A stretch of DNA of 64,000 bases from Microbulbifer bruguierae (GCF_029869925.1 NZ_CP118605.1:1240001-1304000), one strand, 5' to 3'; numbered from the stretch's first letter, positions 21,119-28,456 are shown. Notes: generated by a model from the sequence alone, not told the origin. Numbers and translations are program-made.

Positions 21119-21448
21119 CTATGAATTCGAAGATTTCCCTTTTTGTTGTAAAGAGAATTGGATGGCTTTTTTTAAAAGGGCATGCTCTTCCTGGAGCAGG
21201 TTATGCGCCCGCTCCAGCTTCCTGAGTCGTTTCAGCTCTGATTTAACCTCAGGATCTATCTGTATGTTTTTCTTTTTGGCCATGATCTGTCCCCGCCGCA
21301 TCTCCATGCGCCAACGATAAAGCATCACCTCATGGATATCGAGAGCTTAAGCCACGTGCTTGGCCAACACGCCAGGAATCTCGGATAGCGAGACCGCTGT
21401 TGCCTTGAAATCATCGTCGTAGCGGTTGTAGTGCTTTCTTCGTGCCAT
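21119..21448 (-). pseudogene. IS3 orfA with an internal stop codon
   Basis: Starting at the ATG at 21446-21448, the frame reads MARRKHYNRYDDDF and a normal HTH start, then meets TAA (21347-21349) at codon 34 and continues in frame as ALDIHEVMLYRWRMEMR and a leucine-zipper helix to 21119. A single CAA-to-TAA change would explain it. The remaining part from 21328 could still be translated from an internal start, but it lacks the first half of the DNA-binding domain. Confidence 0.85.
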
Positions 21449-21502
21449 TTGACACCTCCAATTCAGTTAGATGGAGGTGTGTGCAAAAGCGGGTTAGGTT
21501 CC

Positions 21503-21523
21503 TAGTAAGCTGCCTGCGATTGT
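21503..21523 (-). repeat. Residual attC arm left of the IS110
   Basis: These 21 bp end in TGCCTGCGATTGT and match 27525-27545, the right arm of the cassette 7 attC, at 19 of 21 positions. They run up to the GT of the GTT core, where the IS110 begins. Together with 22706-22712 they rebuild a normal attC right end (ATTGTTAGAAC). Confidence 0.85.
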
Positions 21524-21727
21524 ATGGTGTACATGCTCTCTCAAACGGGCAAAATTGAGGCCCACCTCTGGCTGCAACCAGAGGCCTTTTATGCGGTAGT
21601 TCGATGCCTGCCTGGCTCCTCTGTCGAGAGACCGTTAACAAGTGGGAACGCCGCATAAACTCAAAGTAACAACTCGAATAGTCATCAGGGCCTCGAGCTC
21701 GTATAGCAAGCAAGAGTTAACTTACCA
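21524..21727 (+). ncRNA. Candidate bridge RNA in the IS110 left end
   Basis: IS110-group elements express a structured bridge RNA from this position; its two loops pair with target and donor DNA. Seen here: a 7-bp hairpin (21565-21571/21578-21584), then an 8-bp stem (21589-21596/21651-21658) enclosing 54 nt, then a third pairable region to about 21716. TGCCTGC (21605-21611) equals part of the left target arm, GTTAACAA (21634-21641) is complementary to TTGTTA at the core, and ATAGTCA (21678-21684) equals the element's right end (22696-22702). The RNA itself is inferred, its ends are unknown. Confidence 0.6.
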
Positions 21728-22678
21728 ATGAACTACTCACAAGACAATGAAGTCAATGTAGGGATAGATACCGGCAAGAGCCAGCTCGATATCTATATCC
21801 GCCCTCTCGGCGAATACTTTACTGTCAGCAATGATGCTAAAGGTGTACGCGAAGCAATCAAGCGCATCAAAGTACATACGCCGACACGTATCGTTATTGA
21901 AGCCACAGGCCGCCTGGAGCACACCTTCGTGTTCGCCGCTGCAAAACATAAGCTACCTGTAGTTGTCGCCAATCCTCTTCATGTACGGCGGTTTGCTGGA
22001 GCCATTGGGCAGCTCGCGAAAACAGACAAAATCGATGCTCAGCTGATCGCCCACTTTGGCGAGAGCATCAAGCCCGCTCAAACAGCTGTGGCACCAGAAA
22101 ACGACCGAAAAATCAGTGACTTACTGGTTCGCCGTCGGCAGCTGATGGAAATGCAAACAATGGAGAAGAACCGTCTATCCATCATGCCCAAAGAACTCCG
22201 CACCAACATTAATACCATGTTGAAAACTATCAAAGCGCAGATCGATAAGATTGACGCTGCCCTTGATGCCATGATCGCCCAAGCTGATGACTGGAAAGAG
22301 AAAAATGAAATTCTCCAAAGTGTACCCGGTGTGGGCAAAGTCATGGCTTACACATTACTTAGCGACCTTCCAGAACTCGGCACCTTGAATAACAAAGAGA
22401 TCGCCGCACTAGTCGGGGTGGCACCGATCAACCGAGAGAGCGGCCGCTACCAGGGCCTTCGCCGAATACGCGGTGGACGTCATCAGATACGCACGGTTAT
22501 GTTTATGGCGATGATGTCGACCATCCAGTGCAACAAGAAATTTAAAGACTACTATGAGCGACTCAGAGCAGCCGGCAAACGGCCGAAGGTTGCTCTGGTG
22601 GCATGCATGCGCAAGATGATTGTTATCCTCAACAGCATGGTACGAAATGGTACTGCCTGGGAGGGAAATATGATCTAA
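21728..22678 (+). CDS. IS110-family transposase (DEDD RuvC-like plus serine Tnp domain)
   Basis: 316 aa. The N-terminal DEDD RuvC-like domain shows Asp in VGIDTGKSQLDIY, Glu in IEATGRLEH, and the Asp pair in AKTDKIDAQLIAHF. The C-terminal Transposase_20 domain begins near SVPGVGKVMAYTLLSDLPELG, with the expected Ser; the following GLRRIRGGRHQIR is typical. The frame is intact with an ATG start, so the element may be active. Such recombinases work with a bridge RNA to insert at a sequence chosen by the RNA. Confidence 0.95.
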   Translation: MNYSQDNEVNVGIDTGKSQLDIYIRPLGEYFTVSNDAKGVREAIKRIKVHTPTRIVIEATGRLEHTFVFAAAKHKLPVVVANPLHVRRFAGAIGQLAKTDKIDAQLIAHFGESIKPAQTAVAPENDRKISDLLVRRRQLMEMQTMEKNRLSIMPKELRTNINTMLKTIKAQIDKIDAALDAMIAQADDWKEKNEILQSVPGVGKVMAYTLLSDLPELGTLNNKEIAALVGVAPINRESGRYQGLRRIRGGRHQIRTVMFMAMMSTIQCNKKFKDYYERLRAAGKRPKVALVACMRKMIVILNSMVRNGTAWEGNMI

Positions 22679-22682
22679 GCGG

Positions 22683-22705
22683 TTGACTCAGAGCCATAGT
22701 CACTT
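22683..22705 (+). promoter_or_regulatory. Half promoter (-35) at the IS110 right end
   Basis: TTGACT at 22683-22688 is a good sigma70 -35. When the element circularises, with one GT between the ends, it faces TATGGT (T of the core plus 21524-21528) at 18-bp spacing, forming a junction promoter that reads into the left-end RNA. This is the arrangement known for IS110/IS621 circles. Confidence 0.6.
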
Positions 22706-22706
22706 G

Positions 22707-23045
22707 TTAGAACGTATTGCTCTGAAATAGCCATAAAATTAGGAAAACCAGAACAGCCAGCAAACAACCGAAAAATTGCCATATACCACCTGTAAGAATG
22801 TCACCGCCAGTTACAGAATTTTTGGGGCTCAGCTTATCTGCTGAAAAGCCTGGAAATATGAGGAATATGACACTACCAATCGCCATGAAATGTACTGCCC
22901 ATATATATGAGCTCCATCTAGTATAGGGAAATGTGGCGGAATTATTTACTGCCTCATGCAAGCCATTAAATCCGTCAATTCTTCCAGAAAGCGAGAGATA
23001 AAAGACTATCGCTAAAACCACTCCGCAAATTCTTCCCAATAGCAT
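22707..23045 (-). CDS. Cassette 16: three-helix membrane protein, unknown
   Basis: 112 aa with hydrophobic helices near residues 5-20, 46-66 and 86-107, and a polar loop between. No family recognised. Its stop codon lies inside the GTTAGAA heptamer, and its attC is broken by the IS110, so the cassette can no longer be excised through its own site. It is the most distal cassette of the continuous array. Confidence 0.7.
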   Translation of the reverse strand: MLLGRICGVVLAIVFYLSLSGRIDGFNGLHEAVNNSATFPYTRWSSYIWAVHFMAIGSVIFLIFPGFSADKLSPKNSVTGGDILTGGIWQFFGCLLAVLVFLILWLFQSNTF

Positions 23046-23062
23046 GTAAATTCCCGATTAAG

Positions 23063-23206
23063 TTCTAACGCCGCCAGCAGGGGCAGCTTACCTTGTGCGC
23101 GTTTTGCGCAAAAATGGGAGTGCAGCGACCTGCGCAAAACGTGCACAAGGTAAGCTGTCCCGCGGAGGGCCGAAGGCCCGGAGGGGACTTGACCGGTTTG
23201 TTATGT
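23063..23206 (-). repeat. attC of cassette 15
   Basis: 144 bp bounded by GTTAGAA (minus strand, left) and GTTATGT (right). Long internal complementary arms, with CCTTGTGCGCGTTTTGCGCA against TGCGCAAAACGTGCACAAGG, can fold the bottom strand into the usual attC hairpin. Member of the commonest 144-bp family in the array. Confidence 0.92.
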
Positions 23207-23215
23207 GTTTTTACT

Positions 23216-23527
23216 TTAAACGGGTATAGATCTTGATGAAATATCATAAGAATTAAATACTCGTTCCATTAGGCCATATTTTTTAGCTTGCTCCCTCCAC
23301 GGCCCGATATGAGGAGCGACCAAGTGTTTTTCCAAACTTTCACGATCAGGCCACACTTCAGAAAAACGTATTAGCCCTTGATCGAAAGGGTCTTCGGCTA
23401 CCTCATAGAGAATGCAGCCATCATTGTCTTGTGTAGCCTGAACGAATTCTTTCAAGTGAGGTAATACGCTTTGAACATTCTCAGGCGGAAATCTTAATAT
23501 CCCGAATACAGCTACTTTTGCTTCCAT
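23216..23527 (-). CDS. Cassette 15: antibiotic biosynthesis monooxygenase (ABM) family protein
   Basis: 103 aa. The sequence VFGILRFPPENVQSVLPHLK, then ATQDNDGCILYEVAEDP and FSEVWPDRESLEKHLVAPHI follows the ferredoxin-like ABM fold of YgiN-like quinol monooxygenases, cofactor-free dimers acting on quinols or polyketides. Complete, with the ATG near the previous attC. Substrate unknown. Confidence 0.85.
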   Translation of the reverse strand: MEAKVAVFGILRFPPENVQSVLPHLKEFVQATQDNDGCILYEVAEDPFDQGLIRFSEVWPDRESLEKHLVAPHIGPWREQAKKYGLMERVFNSYDISSRSIPV

Positions 23528-23547
23528 AAGTCAGAATCTCGATTTAC

Positions 23548-23660
23548 ACATAACGCCGCAATCAGCCGCCCCAAAGCGGAGTGAGGTTTTGTGGTATAAG
23601 CGCAGCGACCACAAAAACGAAGCATAGCTTTGAGGGTCGACTGCATTGCCTTGTTAGGGC
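23548..23660 (-). repeat. attC of cassette 14
   Basis: 113 bp from GTTATGT to GTTAGGG. Shorter and divergent from the 144-bp family, with complementary arms around TTTTGTGGT and ACCACAAAA. Left and right heptamers agree with the neighbours' ends except the last base. Confidence 0.85.
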
Positions 23661-23666
23661 TGCGGG

Positions 23667-24128
23667 TCAAGAGTTTATCGCGTAATAAAAATGCTTTGAA
23701 TTATGCGTATATCCAATTAGCACTACATTTTTTTTACGCAAAAGCAAAGAAATCTGATTTCCATGCCCCGTTGATGCTGGTATGTATTCGATTTTCCATT
23801 TTTTATCATTTGGCTCGAAATCGCTTCTAATCCAAAGGTTAACCCAGTTTTTATTCTCAATATTTTTAAACGATGCCTGAAGGGCCTCAGGAGGGACTTT
23901 TTTAGAGTTTAAATATTTTTCCACTTCAAGCACATTTAAGACTAGGGACTCGAATGCCCAGACCGATTCTGCATCATCTATAGGCACAATTGGCGCGGGC
24001 TTCACAAATCCAATATCCTTGTCACCTATAACAACCTTGGTTCCTGTTACTGCCATCCAAATAACAATGGAAGCGATTAGAACCCCAGCACAGCCCAAAA
24101 TCCAATTCGGCAATTCTTTAAAAGACAT
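23667..24128 (-). CDS. Cassette 14: membrane-anchored protein, unknown
   Basis: 153 aa. One N-terminal membrane helix (about residues 8-30), then a soluble domain, probably outside the inner membrane, with a repeated aromatic/charged pattern (WVNLWIRSDFEPNDKKWKIEYIPA). No family recognised. Single anchored proteins of this size are common among integron cassettes. Confidence 0.7.
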   Translation of the reverse strand: MSFKELPNWILGCAGVLIASIVIWMAVTGTKVVIGDKDIGFVKPAPIVPIDDAESVWAFESLVLNVLEVEKYLNSKKVPPEALQASFKNIENKNWVNLWIRSDFEPNDKKWKIEYIPASTGHGNQISLLLRKKNVVLIGYTHNSKHFYYAINS

Positions 24129-24153
24129 TTCTATTCTCCTTATTAGAAAAAAG

Positions 24154-24240
24154 CCCTAACGCTCGGTTTAGGGGCGGCTGAAGCGCAGCGTAAGCCGTCC
24201 CAGCCGCGCGTTTCGCGGCGCCTACAACCGCTTGTTAGGC
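24154..24240 (-). repeat. attC of cassette 13
   Basis: 87 bp, the shortest site, bounded by GTTAGGG and GTTAGGC, with arms GGGGCGGCTG and CAGCCGCGC-type complements. The stop codon of cassette 13 lies within its right heptamer. Confidence 0.85.
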
Positions 24241-25059
24241 GCCACGAACCTTAGAGAGCAGAATCCCACCACCCTCTTGGATCATCTCAAAGGCATTCCT
24301 AATAGTTGCAGAAGACCAACCTAAACTCCAAACCACCCGATAAAGTATCCCATCTGATCCGGGGCCTTCTGCGTTCCTTTCTATGCGCCTCAACTCTGCG
24401 CCAGTTGGATATTTTTTATCTACTGAAGACCAATATTTCGCCGAACCTAAATAGCTTGGATGAGCCACATCACAAAGGTATTCATAAATATCCAAAAGAT
24501 CTACCGCATTCTTATTTTTTGATATTTTTTGTATATAGGTAAGAACGTTTTTTTGCTTCCGGTACTCTTCAGGATCACCATACCTAGTACCCCAAACCAT
24601 TTTCAGTATCAGCTTTTCCAGTTCCTCACTCATCACCAAGGCATTCTCCGGAAAAGTAATATCAACAAACTCCTTACGGATGATATTTGCATTATAAATA
24701 TGTGAGGCGGCTATTTCTAATAAAGATCTTGAAAGAACAGCTGCGGGCACGAGATCTTTTGAATTTAAAGCCTTAACCGCGCATCTCAGAAGTTCAGACG
24801 TCCTCCATACAGTTGCGATGTTAAAGGATTCTATATTTCTAAACTGATCTTCCCAATAGATTCGGTTCGCCTCACTTACGGATTTGGCGGCTTGTAACTC
24901 ATTCTTAAATGAATCTACGTTCGTATATTTCCAACCATATTTATCAGGTATCTTTTTGTCCATCCCATAGAAGTAGGTGAGCATCTTTTCTGAATCCGCA
25001 ATATAGGGATCTTCAGAGGATTTACAGTAATTTTTTAACCACTTTGCATATCCCTGCAT
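24235..25059 (-). CDS. Cassette 13: 274-aa soluble protein, unknown
   Basis: The largest cassette ORF. The start at 25057-25059 is chosen because a GGAG site precedes it; the longer frame to 25164 only translates the neighbouring attC. The protein is mainly alpha-helical, with a central RCAVKALNSKDLVPAAVLSR helix pair and a later DIYEYLCDVAHPSYLGSA segment. The layout recalls HEPN/DUF5677-like helical proteins linked to defence, but I cannot assign it. Lysine- and asparagine-rich codon use suggests foreign origin. Confidence 0.7.
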   Translation of the reverse strand: MQGYAKWLKNYCKSSEDPYIADSEKMLTYFYGMDKKIPDKYGWKYTNVDSFKNELQAAKSVSEANRIYWEDQFRNIESFNIATVWRTSELLRCAVKALNSKDLVPAAVLSRSLLEIAASHIYNANIIRKEFVDITFPENALVMSEELEKLILKMVWGTRYGDPEEYRKQKNVLTYIQKISKNKNAVDLLDIYEYLCDVAHPSYLGSAKYWSSVDKKYPTGAELRRIERNAEGPGSDGILYRVVWSLGWSSATIRNAFEMIQEGGGILLSKVRGA

Positions 25060-25079
25060 AAATACTCCGAAATAAGGCT

Positions 25080-25197
25080 GCCTAACGCCGCGCTCAGCCG
25101 CGGACAATTTTGGGCGCTTTATGCGCGATAATGGGAGCGCAGCGACCGCGCATAAAGTGCACAAAGTTGGCCGTCGGCCTGCAGCGCTTTGTTATAG
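25080..25197 (-). repeat. attC of cassette 12
   Basis: 118 bp from GTTAGGC to GTTATAG. Same family as the cassette 5 site at 28339-28456 (TAACGCCGCGCTCAG start, CTGCAGCGC end). Confidence 0.9.
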
Positions 25198-25548
25198 CGT
25201 GAACTCCCGCAACTGAATCTGGTTACCCTCAGGGTCCGAAATGTTGCACACTTTAAATATCGGGTTTGACCACTCACCTTCGAAGGCTTGCCCTCCGAAC
25301 TCAACGATCTTCCGCTTAGCCTCTTGAATACTACTGACAGTGAAGAATAATTTAACAGCACTAAATTCCAATGGAGGCAATTCAAATGGAGGAGAATGAA
25401 CAATGATATTAAAACCATCCTTATCCAAGCTCACAAAATCATCTGTTTTTCTTAAAACTGACATTTCAAAAAATTCTCTGTAGAACTTAGATAGCTCTAT
25501 AAAATTATTTGAATAGACTATTGCCCCTGATTTAGCTGGCCCACTCAT
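25192..25548 (-). CDS. Cassette 12: VOC (glyoxalase/bleomycin-resistance) family protein
   Basis: 118 aa. One VOC module pair: AIVYSNNFIELSKFYREFFEM at the start, VKLFFTVSSIQEAKRKIVEF in the middle and ISDPEGNQIQLREF at the end, where the Glu-type metal ligand usually lies. VOC proteins include glyoxalases, dioxygenases and thiol transferases or antibiotic-binding proteins; the substrate here is not known. The stop codon lies in the attC right heptamer. Confidence 0.87.
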   Translation of the reverse strand: MSGPAKSGAIVYSNNFIELSKFYREFFEMSVLRKTDDFVSLDKDGFNIIVHSPPFELPPLEFSAVKLFFTVSSIQEAKRKIVEFGGQAFEGEWSNPIFKVCNISDPEGNQIQLREFTL

Positions 25549-25581
25549 ACAATCCCTCTACCGAAGTTATTTTTAACTGCG

Positions 25582-25725
25582 CTATAACGCCGCCGGCAGG
25601 GGCAGCTTGCCTTGTGCGCATTTTGCGCGAAAATGGGAGCGCAGCGACCTGCGCAAAATGTGCACAAGGTAAGCTGTCCCGCGGAGGGCCGTAGGCCTGG
25701 AGCAAACTGCCCGGCCTTGTTATGT
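25582..25725 (-). repeat. attC of cassette 11
   Basis: 144-bp family, from GTTATAG to GTTATGT. The left heptamer equals the right heptamer of the cassette 12 site. Confidence 0.92.
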
Positions 25726-25728
25726 GTT

Positions 25729-26034
25729 TCACTTTTGGTATGCATCCAATGGAACCATGGTAAAAGGTTTCTCAAATGAAAATGGTTCTAATGCATTCAA
25801 GTTCTTAGTGTTAACGAAGATAACAAATGTATCTATGCTAGGCCCAGATGAATATGGATACAAAATAGTACCGACAGGCAATTGGCCTTTGCCTTTTTCC
25901 GATTGCAGAACGAACGGAGTCTTAAGTTCCAAGCTATCCGACTCCAAAATTCGATATTTTTCCCACTTCATGCCTAAGGAAAAAGATATCGCCATCAATA
26001 AAACAAGAACTATGGTGGAGAAGATTAATTTCAT
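25729..26034 (-). CDS. Cassette 11: exported or anchored small protein, unknown
   Basis: 101 aa. A hydrophobic N-terminal segment (about residues 3-20, STIVLVLLMAISFSLGM) is a signal anchor or signal peptide, followed by a short beta-rich domain (VGTILYPYS, DTFVIFVNT). No lipobox. Not recognised. Confidence 0.7.
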   Translation of the reverse strand: MKLIFSTIVLVLLMAISFSLGMKWEKYRILESDSLELKTPFVLQSEKGKGQLPVGTILYPYSSGPSIDTFVIFVNTKNLNALEPFSFEKPFTMVPLDAYQK

Positions 26035-26044
26035 ACTCGACTAC

Positions 26045-26164
26045 ACATAACGCCCAGCGCAGGCGCAGCCAGCGCGGAGCATCTTTTGTGTTAGTGTTTG
26101 AGCGCCAGCGAGTAACACAAAAGGTGCGTAGCGTTGGCTGTCGCTCTGCCGCTGTTTGTTATGC
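26045..26164 (-). repeat. attC of cassette 10
   Basis: 120 bp from GTTATGT to GTTATGC. One of three near-identical sites (also 26571 and 28738) with the CGCAGCCAGCGCGGAGC start and TTTTGTGTTA arms. Confidence 0.92.
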
Positions 26165-26551
26165 ATTGGAGCCTGCTACGTAGATCACTGCCGGGGCAAA
26201 CGTTGCCGCGGTAAGAATCCAAAAAATCAAAAAGTTGGCTGTACTTACCTTATTGGGACTCTCTACTCGATAGTATGTATACGTGACATACCAGTACACC
26301 ATAGGACAAACCATCATCAATCCGACCAAGGTAAACCCTACCGCATTAGATACACTATCAGCTGAAACAATAAAGTTAAAAGGAATTACTAAAAAGATAA
26401 GTAACGACCACAAGAATGCATGGATAGATAGGCGATACCAAATACTTAATATGTACTCAAAACCGCAATCCGGACAGCGCGATTTAGAAAAACTAAATGG
26501 TACCACTTCATCTACTTTTTTCGACTTGCACTGAGGGCACTTTATTGCCAT
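26159..26551 (-). CDS. Cassette 10: zinc-ribbon membrane protein
   Basis: 130 aa. Two CxxC knuckles, CPQC at residues 5-8 and CPDC at about 26-29, form a cytoplasmic zinc ribbon. Three or four membrane helices follow (about 42-62, 70-90, 100-125). Zinc-ribbon plus helices is a frequent design among small envelope regulators, but no specific family is evident. Confidence 0.75.
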   Translation of the reverse strand: MAIKCPQCKSKKVDEVVPFSFSKSRCPDCGFEYILSIWYRLSIHAFLWSLLIFLVIPFNFIVSADSVSNAVGFTLVGLMMVCPMVYWYVTYTYYRVESPNKVSTANFLIFWILTAATFAPAVIYVAGSNA

Positions 26552-26570
26552 TCACTTCTTCCTACGTGAT

Positions 26571-26700
26571 GCATAACGCCCAGCGCAGGCGCAGCCAGCG
26601 CGGAGCACGTTTTGTGTTAATGTTTGAGCGCCAGCGAGTAACACAAAAGGTGCGTAGCGTTGGCTGTCGCTCTGCCGCTGCTTGTTATGTGCACTTACTG
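26571..26700 (-). repeat. attC of cassette 9
   Basis: 130 bp from GTTATGC to GTTATGT. Same family as the sites at 26045 and 28738; the left heptamer equals the right one of cassette 10. Confidence 0.92.
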
Positions 26701-26979
26701 CTAGAGCCAATATACAACCCACACCACCCCGAAAATTGGGACCAAAAGAAACCAATTGCTCCATTTCTTGAGTACCGCTACCCCACCAAACAGCAACCCA
26801 AGAGCTGGTGGAGCCAATAAGAAAATTCCTAGCTTGGCCCAGCCGGTACAATATGAGTCTGCGCTTTCCGAACACCTACCTAGACCAAAAAGCGACAATA
26901 TCGTCCAGATCAAACATGATAGGCCGAATATGACTAGCGCTATACCAATAAATGTTCTCAGTTCCGTCTGGTTTTTCAT
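26701..26979 (-). CDS. Cassette 9: three-helix membrane protein, unknown
   Basis: 92 aa from the ATG at 26977-26979; the in-frame extension to 27003 enters the neighbouring attC and is not used. Helices lie near residues 9-32, 46-66 and 72-92. A Cys pair occurs in the loop (GRCSESADSYC), suggesting a periplasmic disulfide. Unknown family. Confidence 0.68.
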   Translation of the reverse strand: MKNQTELRTFIGIALVIFGLSCLIWTILSLFGLGRCSESADSYCTGWAKLGIFLLAPPALGLLFGGVAVLKKWSNWFLLVPIFGVVWVVYWL

Positions 26980-26988
26980 GGCACTATC

Positions 26989-27132
26989 ACATAACGCCCG
27001 CAACAGGGGCGACCAATGCTATGCACGTTTTGTGCGAAACTGGGAGCGCAGCGACCCGCACAAAATGTGCATAGCGTTGGGCGTCCCGCGGAGGCCCGAA
27101 GGGCCGGAGCATCCTGCTTGCGTTTGTTAAGT
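26989..27132 (-). repeat. attC of cassette 8
   Basis: 144 bp from GTTATGT to GTTAAGT. Nearly the same as the site at 29181-29324 (GCGACCAATGCTATGCAC arm). Confidence 0.92.
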
Positions 27133-27396
27133 TTTGGGGCCACTCAGAGCTGTAACCTTACCAATACACCATGAAACAACAAAGAAAAGAACCACCAAAA
27201 CATAAACGTTGAGTACCCAAACACCCAGCTCTACGACTCTAGCTGGTTCATACCCGTTGCTACGCATACAACCGTAACCGATTTCACTTAACACACCGCC
27301 AGAATGCAAACAGATTTTGGCGAACCACCAGTGATTTCCGACCGCCACGGCAAATACTGAGGCCAATGCTGAAAATAAATATTTTGCTAGCTTCAT
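27127..27396 (-). CDS. Cassette 8: two-helix membrane protein, unknown
   Basis: 89 aa with a signal-like N-terminal helix (about 5-22), a periplasmic-looking loop holding two cysteines (KICLHSG and GYGCMRSNG), and a second helix (about 59-80). Not recognised. The stop codon lies in the attC heptamer. Confidence 0.7.
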   Translation of the reverse strand: MKLAKYLFSALASVFAVAVGNHWWFAKICLHSGGVLSEIGYGCMRSNGYEPARVVELGVWVLNVYVLVVLFFVVSWCIGKVTALSGPKT

Positions 27397-27406
27397 GACT
27401 AGAAAA

Positions 27407-27550
27407 ACTTAACGCCGCCAGCAGGGGCAGCTTACCTTGTGCGCGATTTGCGCAATAATGGGAGCGTAGCGACCTGCGCAAAACGTGCACAAGGTAAGCT
27501 GTCCCGCGGAGGCCCGAAGGGCCGTAGCAAACTGCCTGCGATTGTTATGT
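27407..27550 (-). repeat. attC of cassette 7
   Basis: 144-bp family, from GTTAAGT to GTTATGT. Its right arm (27525-27545) is the best match to the attC remnant next to the IS110. Confidence 0.92.
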
Positions 27551-27865
27551 TTTTTGCGCCGCTTCGGTCAATAGTTTAGCGAGACGAAGGGCTTCAGCCT
27601 TGGATAAAGAAATGGGTTTCAGACTAAACCCTGCGAATGCTTTTTCTTTTATCTCAATGCCGACCAACTTCTGAGGCATACCATGAGCAATTACATGGAC
27701 TGTGATTTCTGTTGTTTTTGCTCCTTTTTTGTACACAACTTGCTCTGATAGAGTCTCGACTATTGAGCCGCCTAAGACCTTGCCCCTACCGTTTTTTGTG
27801 AAAAGTTGCCAAACGGCAAGCCCGAAAAAGCCGGCAATTGCAAAATAAAAAAGACCGTTTTCCAT
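27545..27865 (-). CDS. Cassette 7: membrane-anchored small protein, unknown
   Basis: 106 aa. N-terminal helix (about 5-20), then a charged soluble part with beta strands (TEITVHVIAHG, KLVGIEIKEKAF) and a C-terminal helix (SKAEALRLAKLLTEA). No family recognised. Confidence 0.7.
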   Translation of the reverse strand: MENGLFYFAIAGFFGLAVWQLFTKNGRGKVLGGSIVETLSEQVVYKKGAKTTEITVHVIAHGMPQKLVGIEIKEKAFAGFSLKPISLSKAEALRLAKLLTEAAQKT

Positions 27866-27890
27866 TTACTACTTACTCATTACAGCGGAA

Positions 27891-28034
27891 ACATAACGCT
27901 GCCGGCAGGGGCAGCTTGCCTTGTGCGCTTTTTGCGCAAAAATGGGAGCGCAGCGACCTGCGCAAAACGTGCACAAGGTAAGCTGTCCCACGGAGGGCCG
28001 CAGGCCCGGAGTAAATTGCCCGGCCTTGTTATGG
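27891..28034 (-). repeat. attC of cassette 6
   Basis: 144-bp family, from GTTATGT to GTTATGG. Confidence 0.92.
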
Positions 28035-28038
28035 AGCC

Positions 28039-28326
28039 CTACCACGAGACTTGATCCATGGCATTCCTGTACGAAGAAAGAGCTTTATAGGTAGCCACTT
28101 TGAGGGATAGCTTTTGCCTCAATACCTGGTACAAAAAAACTGGCACTAGCCAAAATACAAAAATTATTCCCTGCGCCACCAATCCGACAATCACTATTTC
28201 GCTCTCGAAACCTTCGGCTAGAAAGAAGAACAGTACTAGTAAATTGATGCAACCCAATACCCACAGAGCACGGCGGGCATCCTTTACCAACACTTCCTCT
28301 ACTACTTCTTTTTGTTTATTGCTCAT
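28039..28326 (-). CDS. Cassette 6: two-helix membrane protein, unknown
   Basis: 95 aa with an acidic N-terminus (KEVVEEVLVKDARR), helices near 20-38 and 44-66, and a basic tail. The layout resembles small regulators of membrane complexes, but no family was recognised. Confidence 0.7.
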   Translation of the reverse strand: MSNKQKEVVEEVLVKDARRALWVLGCINLLVLFFFLAEGFESEIVIVGLVAQGIIFVFWLVPVFLYQVLRQKLSLKVATYKALSSYRNAMDQVSW

Positions 28327-28338
28327 AGTTGAGAAGCT

Positions 28339-28456
28339 TCATAACGCCGCGCTCAGGGGCGGCTTGCTTTGGGCGCGTTTTGCGCAAAAATGGGAGCGAA
28401 GCGACCTGCGCAAAAGGTGCACAAAGTAAGCCGTCCCCTGCAGCGCCTGGTTATGG
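28339..28456 (-). repeat. attC of cassette 5
   Basis: 118 bp from GTTATGA to GTTATGG; same family as the site at 25080. Its left heptamer differs by one base from the right heptamer of cassette 6. Confidence 0.9.

Larger units (their letters stand above)
20247..21502 (-). mobile_element. IS3-family insertion sequence
   Basis: About 1256 bp bounded by 28-bp inverted repeats (20247-20274 and 21475-21502) with one mismatch. It has the two-frame orfA/orfB layout on the minus strand. The flanks (GACTC on the left, TAGTAAG on the right) show no target duplication: the left flank is an IS110 tail and the right an attC arm, so a deletion or recombination next to the element is likely. Confidence 0.9.
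21524..22705 (+). mobile_element. IS110-family insertion sequence inserted in an attC core
   Basis: About 1182 bp with a 204-nt left end, the transposase gene, and a 27-nt right end, the layout of the IS110 group (long non-coding region upstream). Removing it and one copy of GT restores an uninterrupted attC right arm, so the borders are well constrained to within the 2-bp GT core present at both edges. There are no terminal inverted repeats, as normal for IS110. Confidence 0.88.

Noticed and set aside
25119..25775. Short frames with a recurring LCTFCAGRCAPIFAQNAHK-type peptide
   Set aside because: They translate the conserved attC palindrome; the same peptide recurs at each attC.
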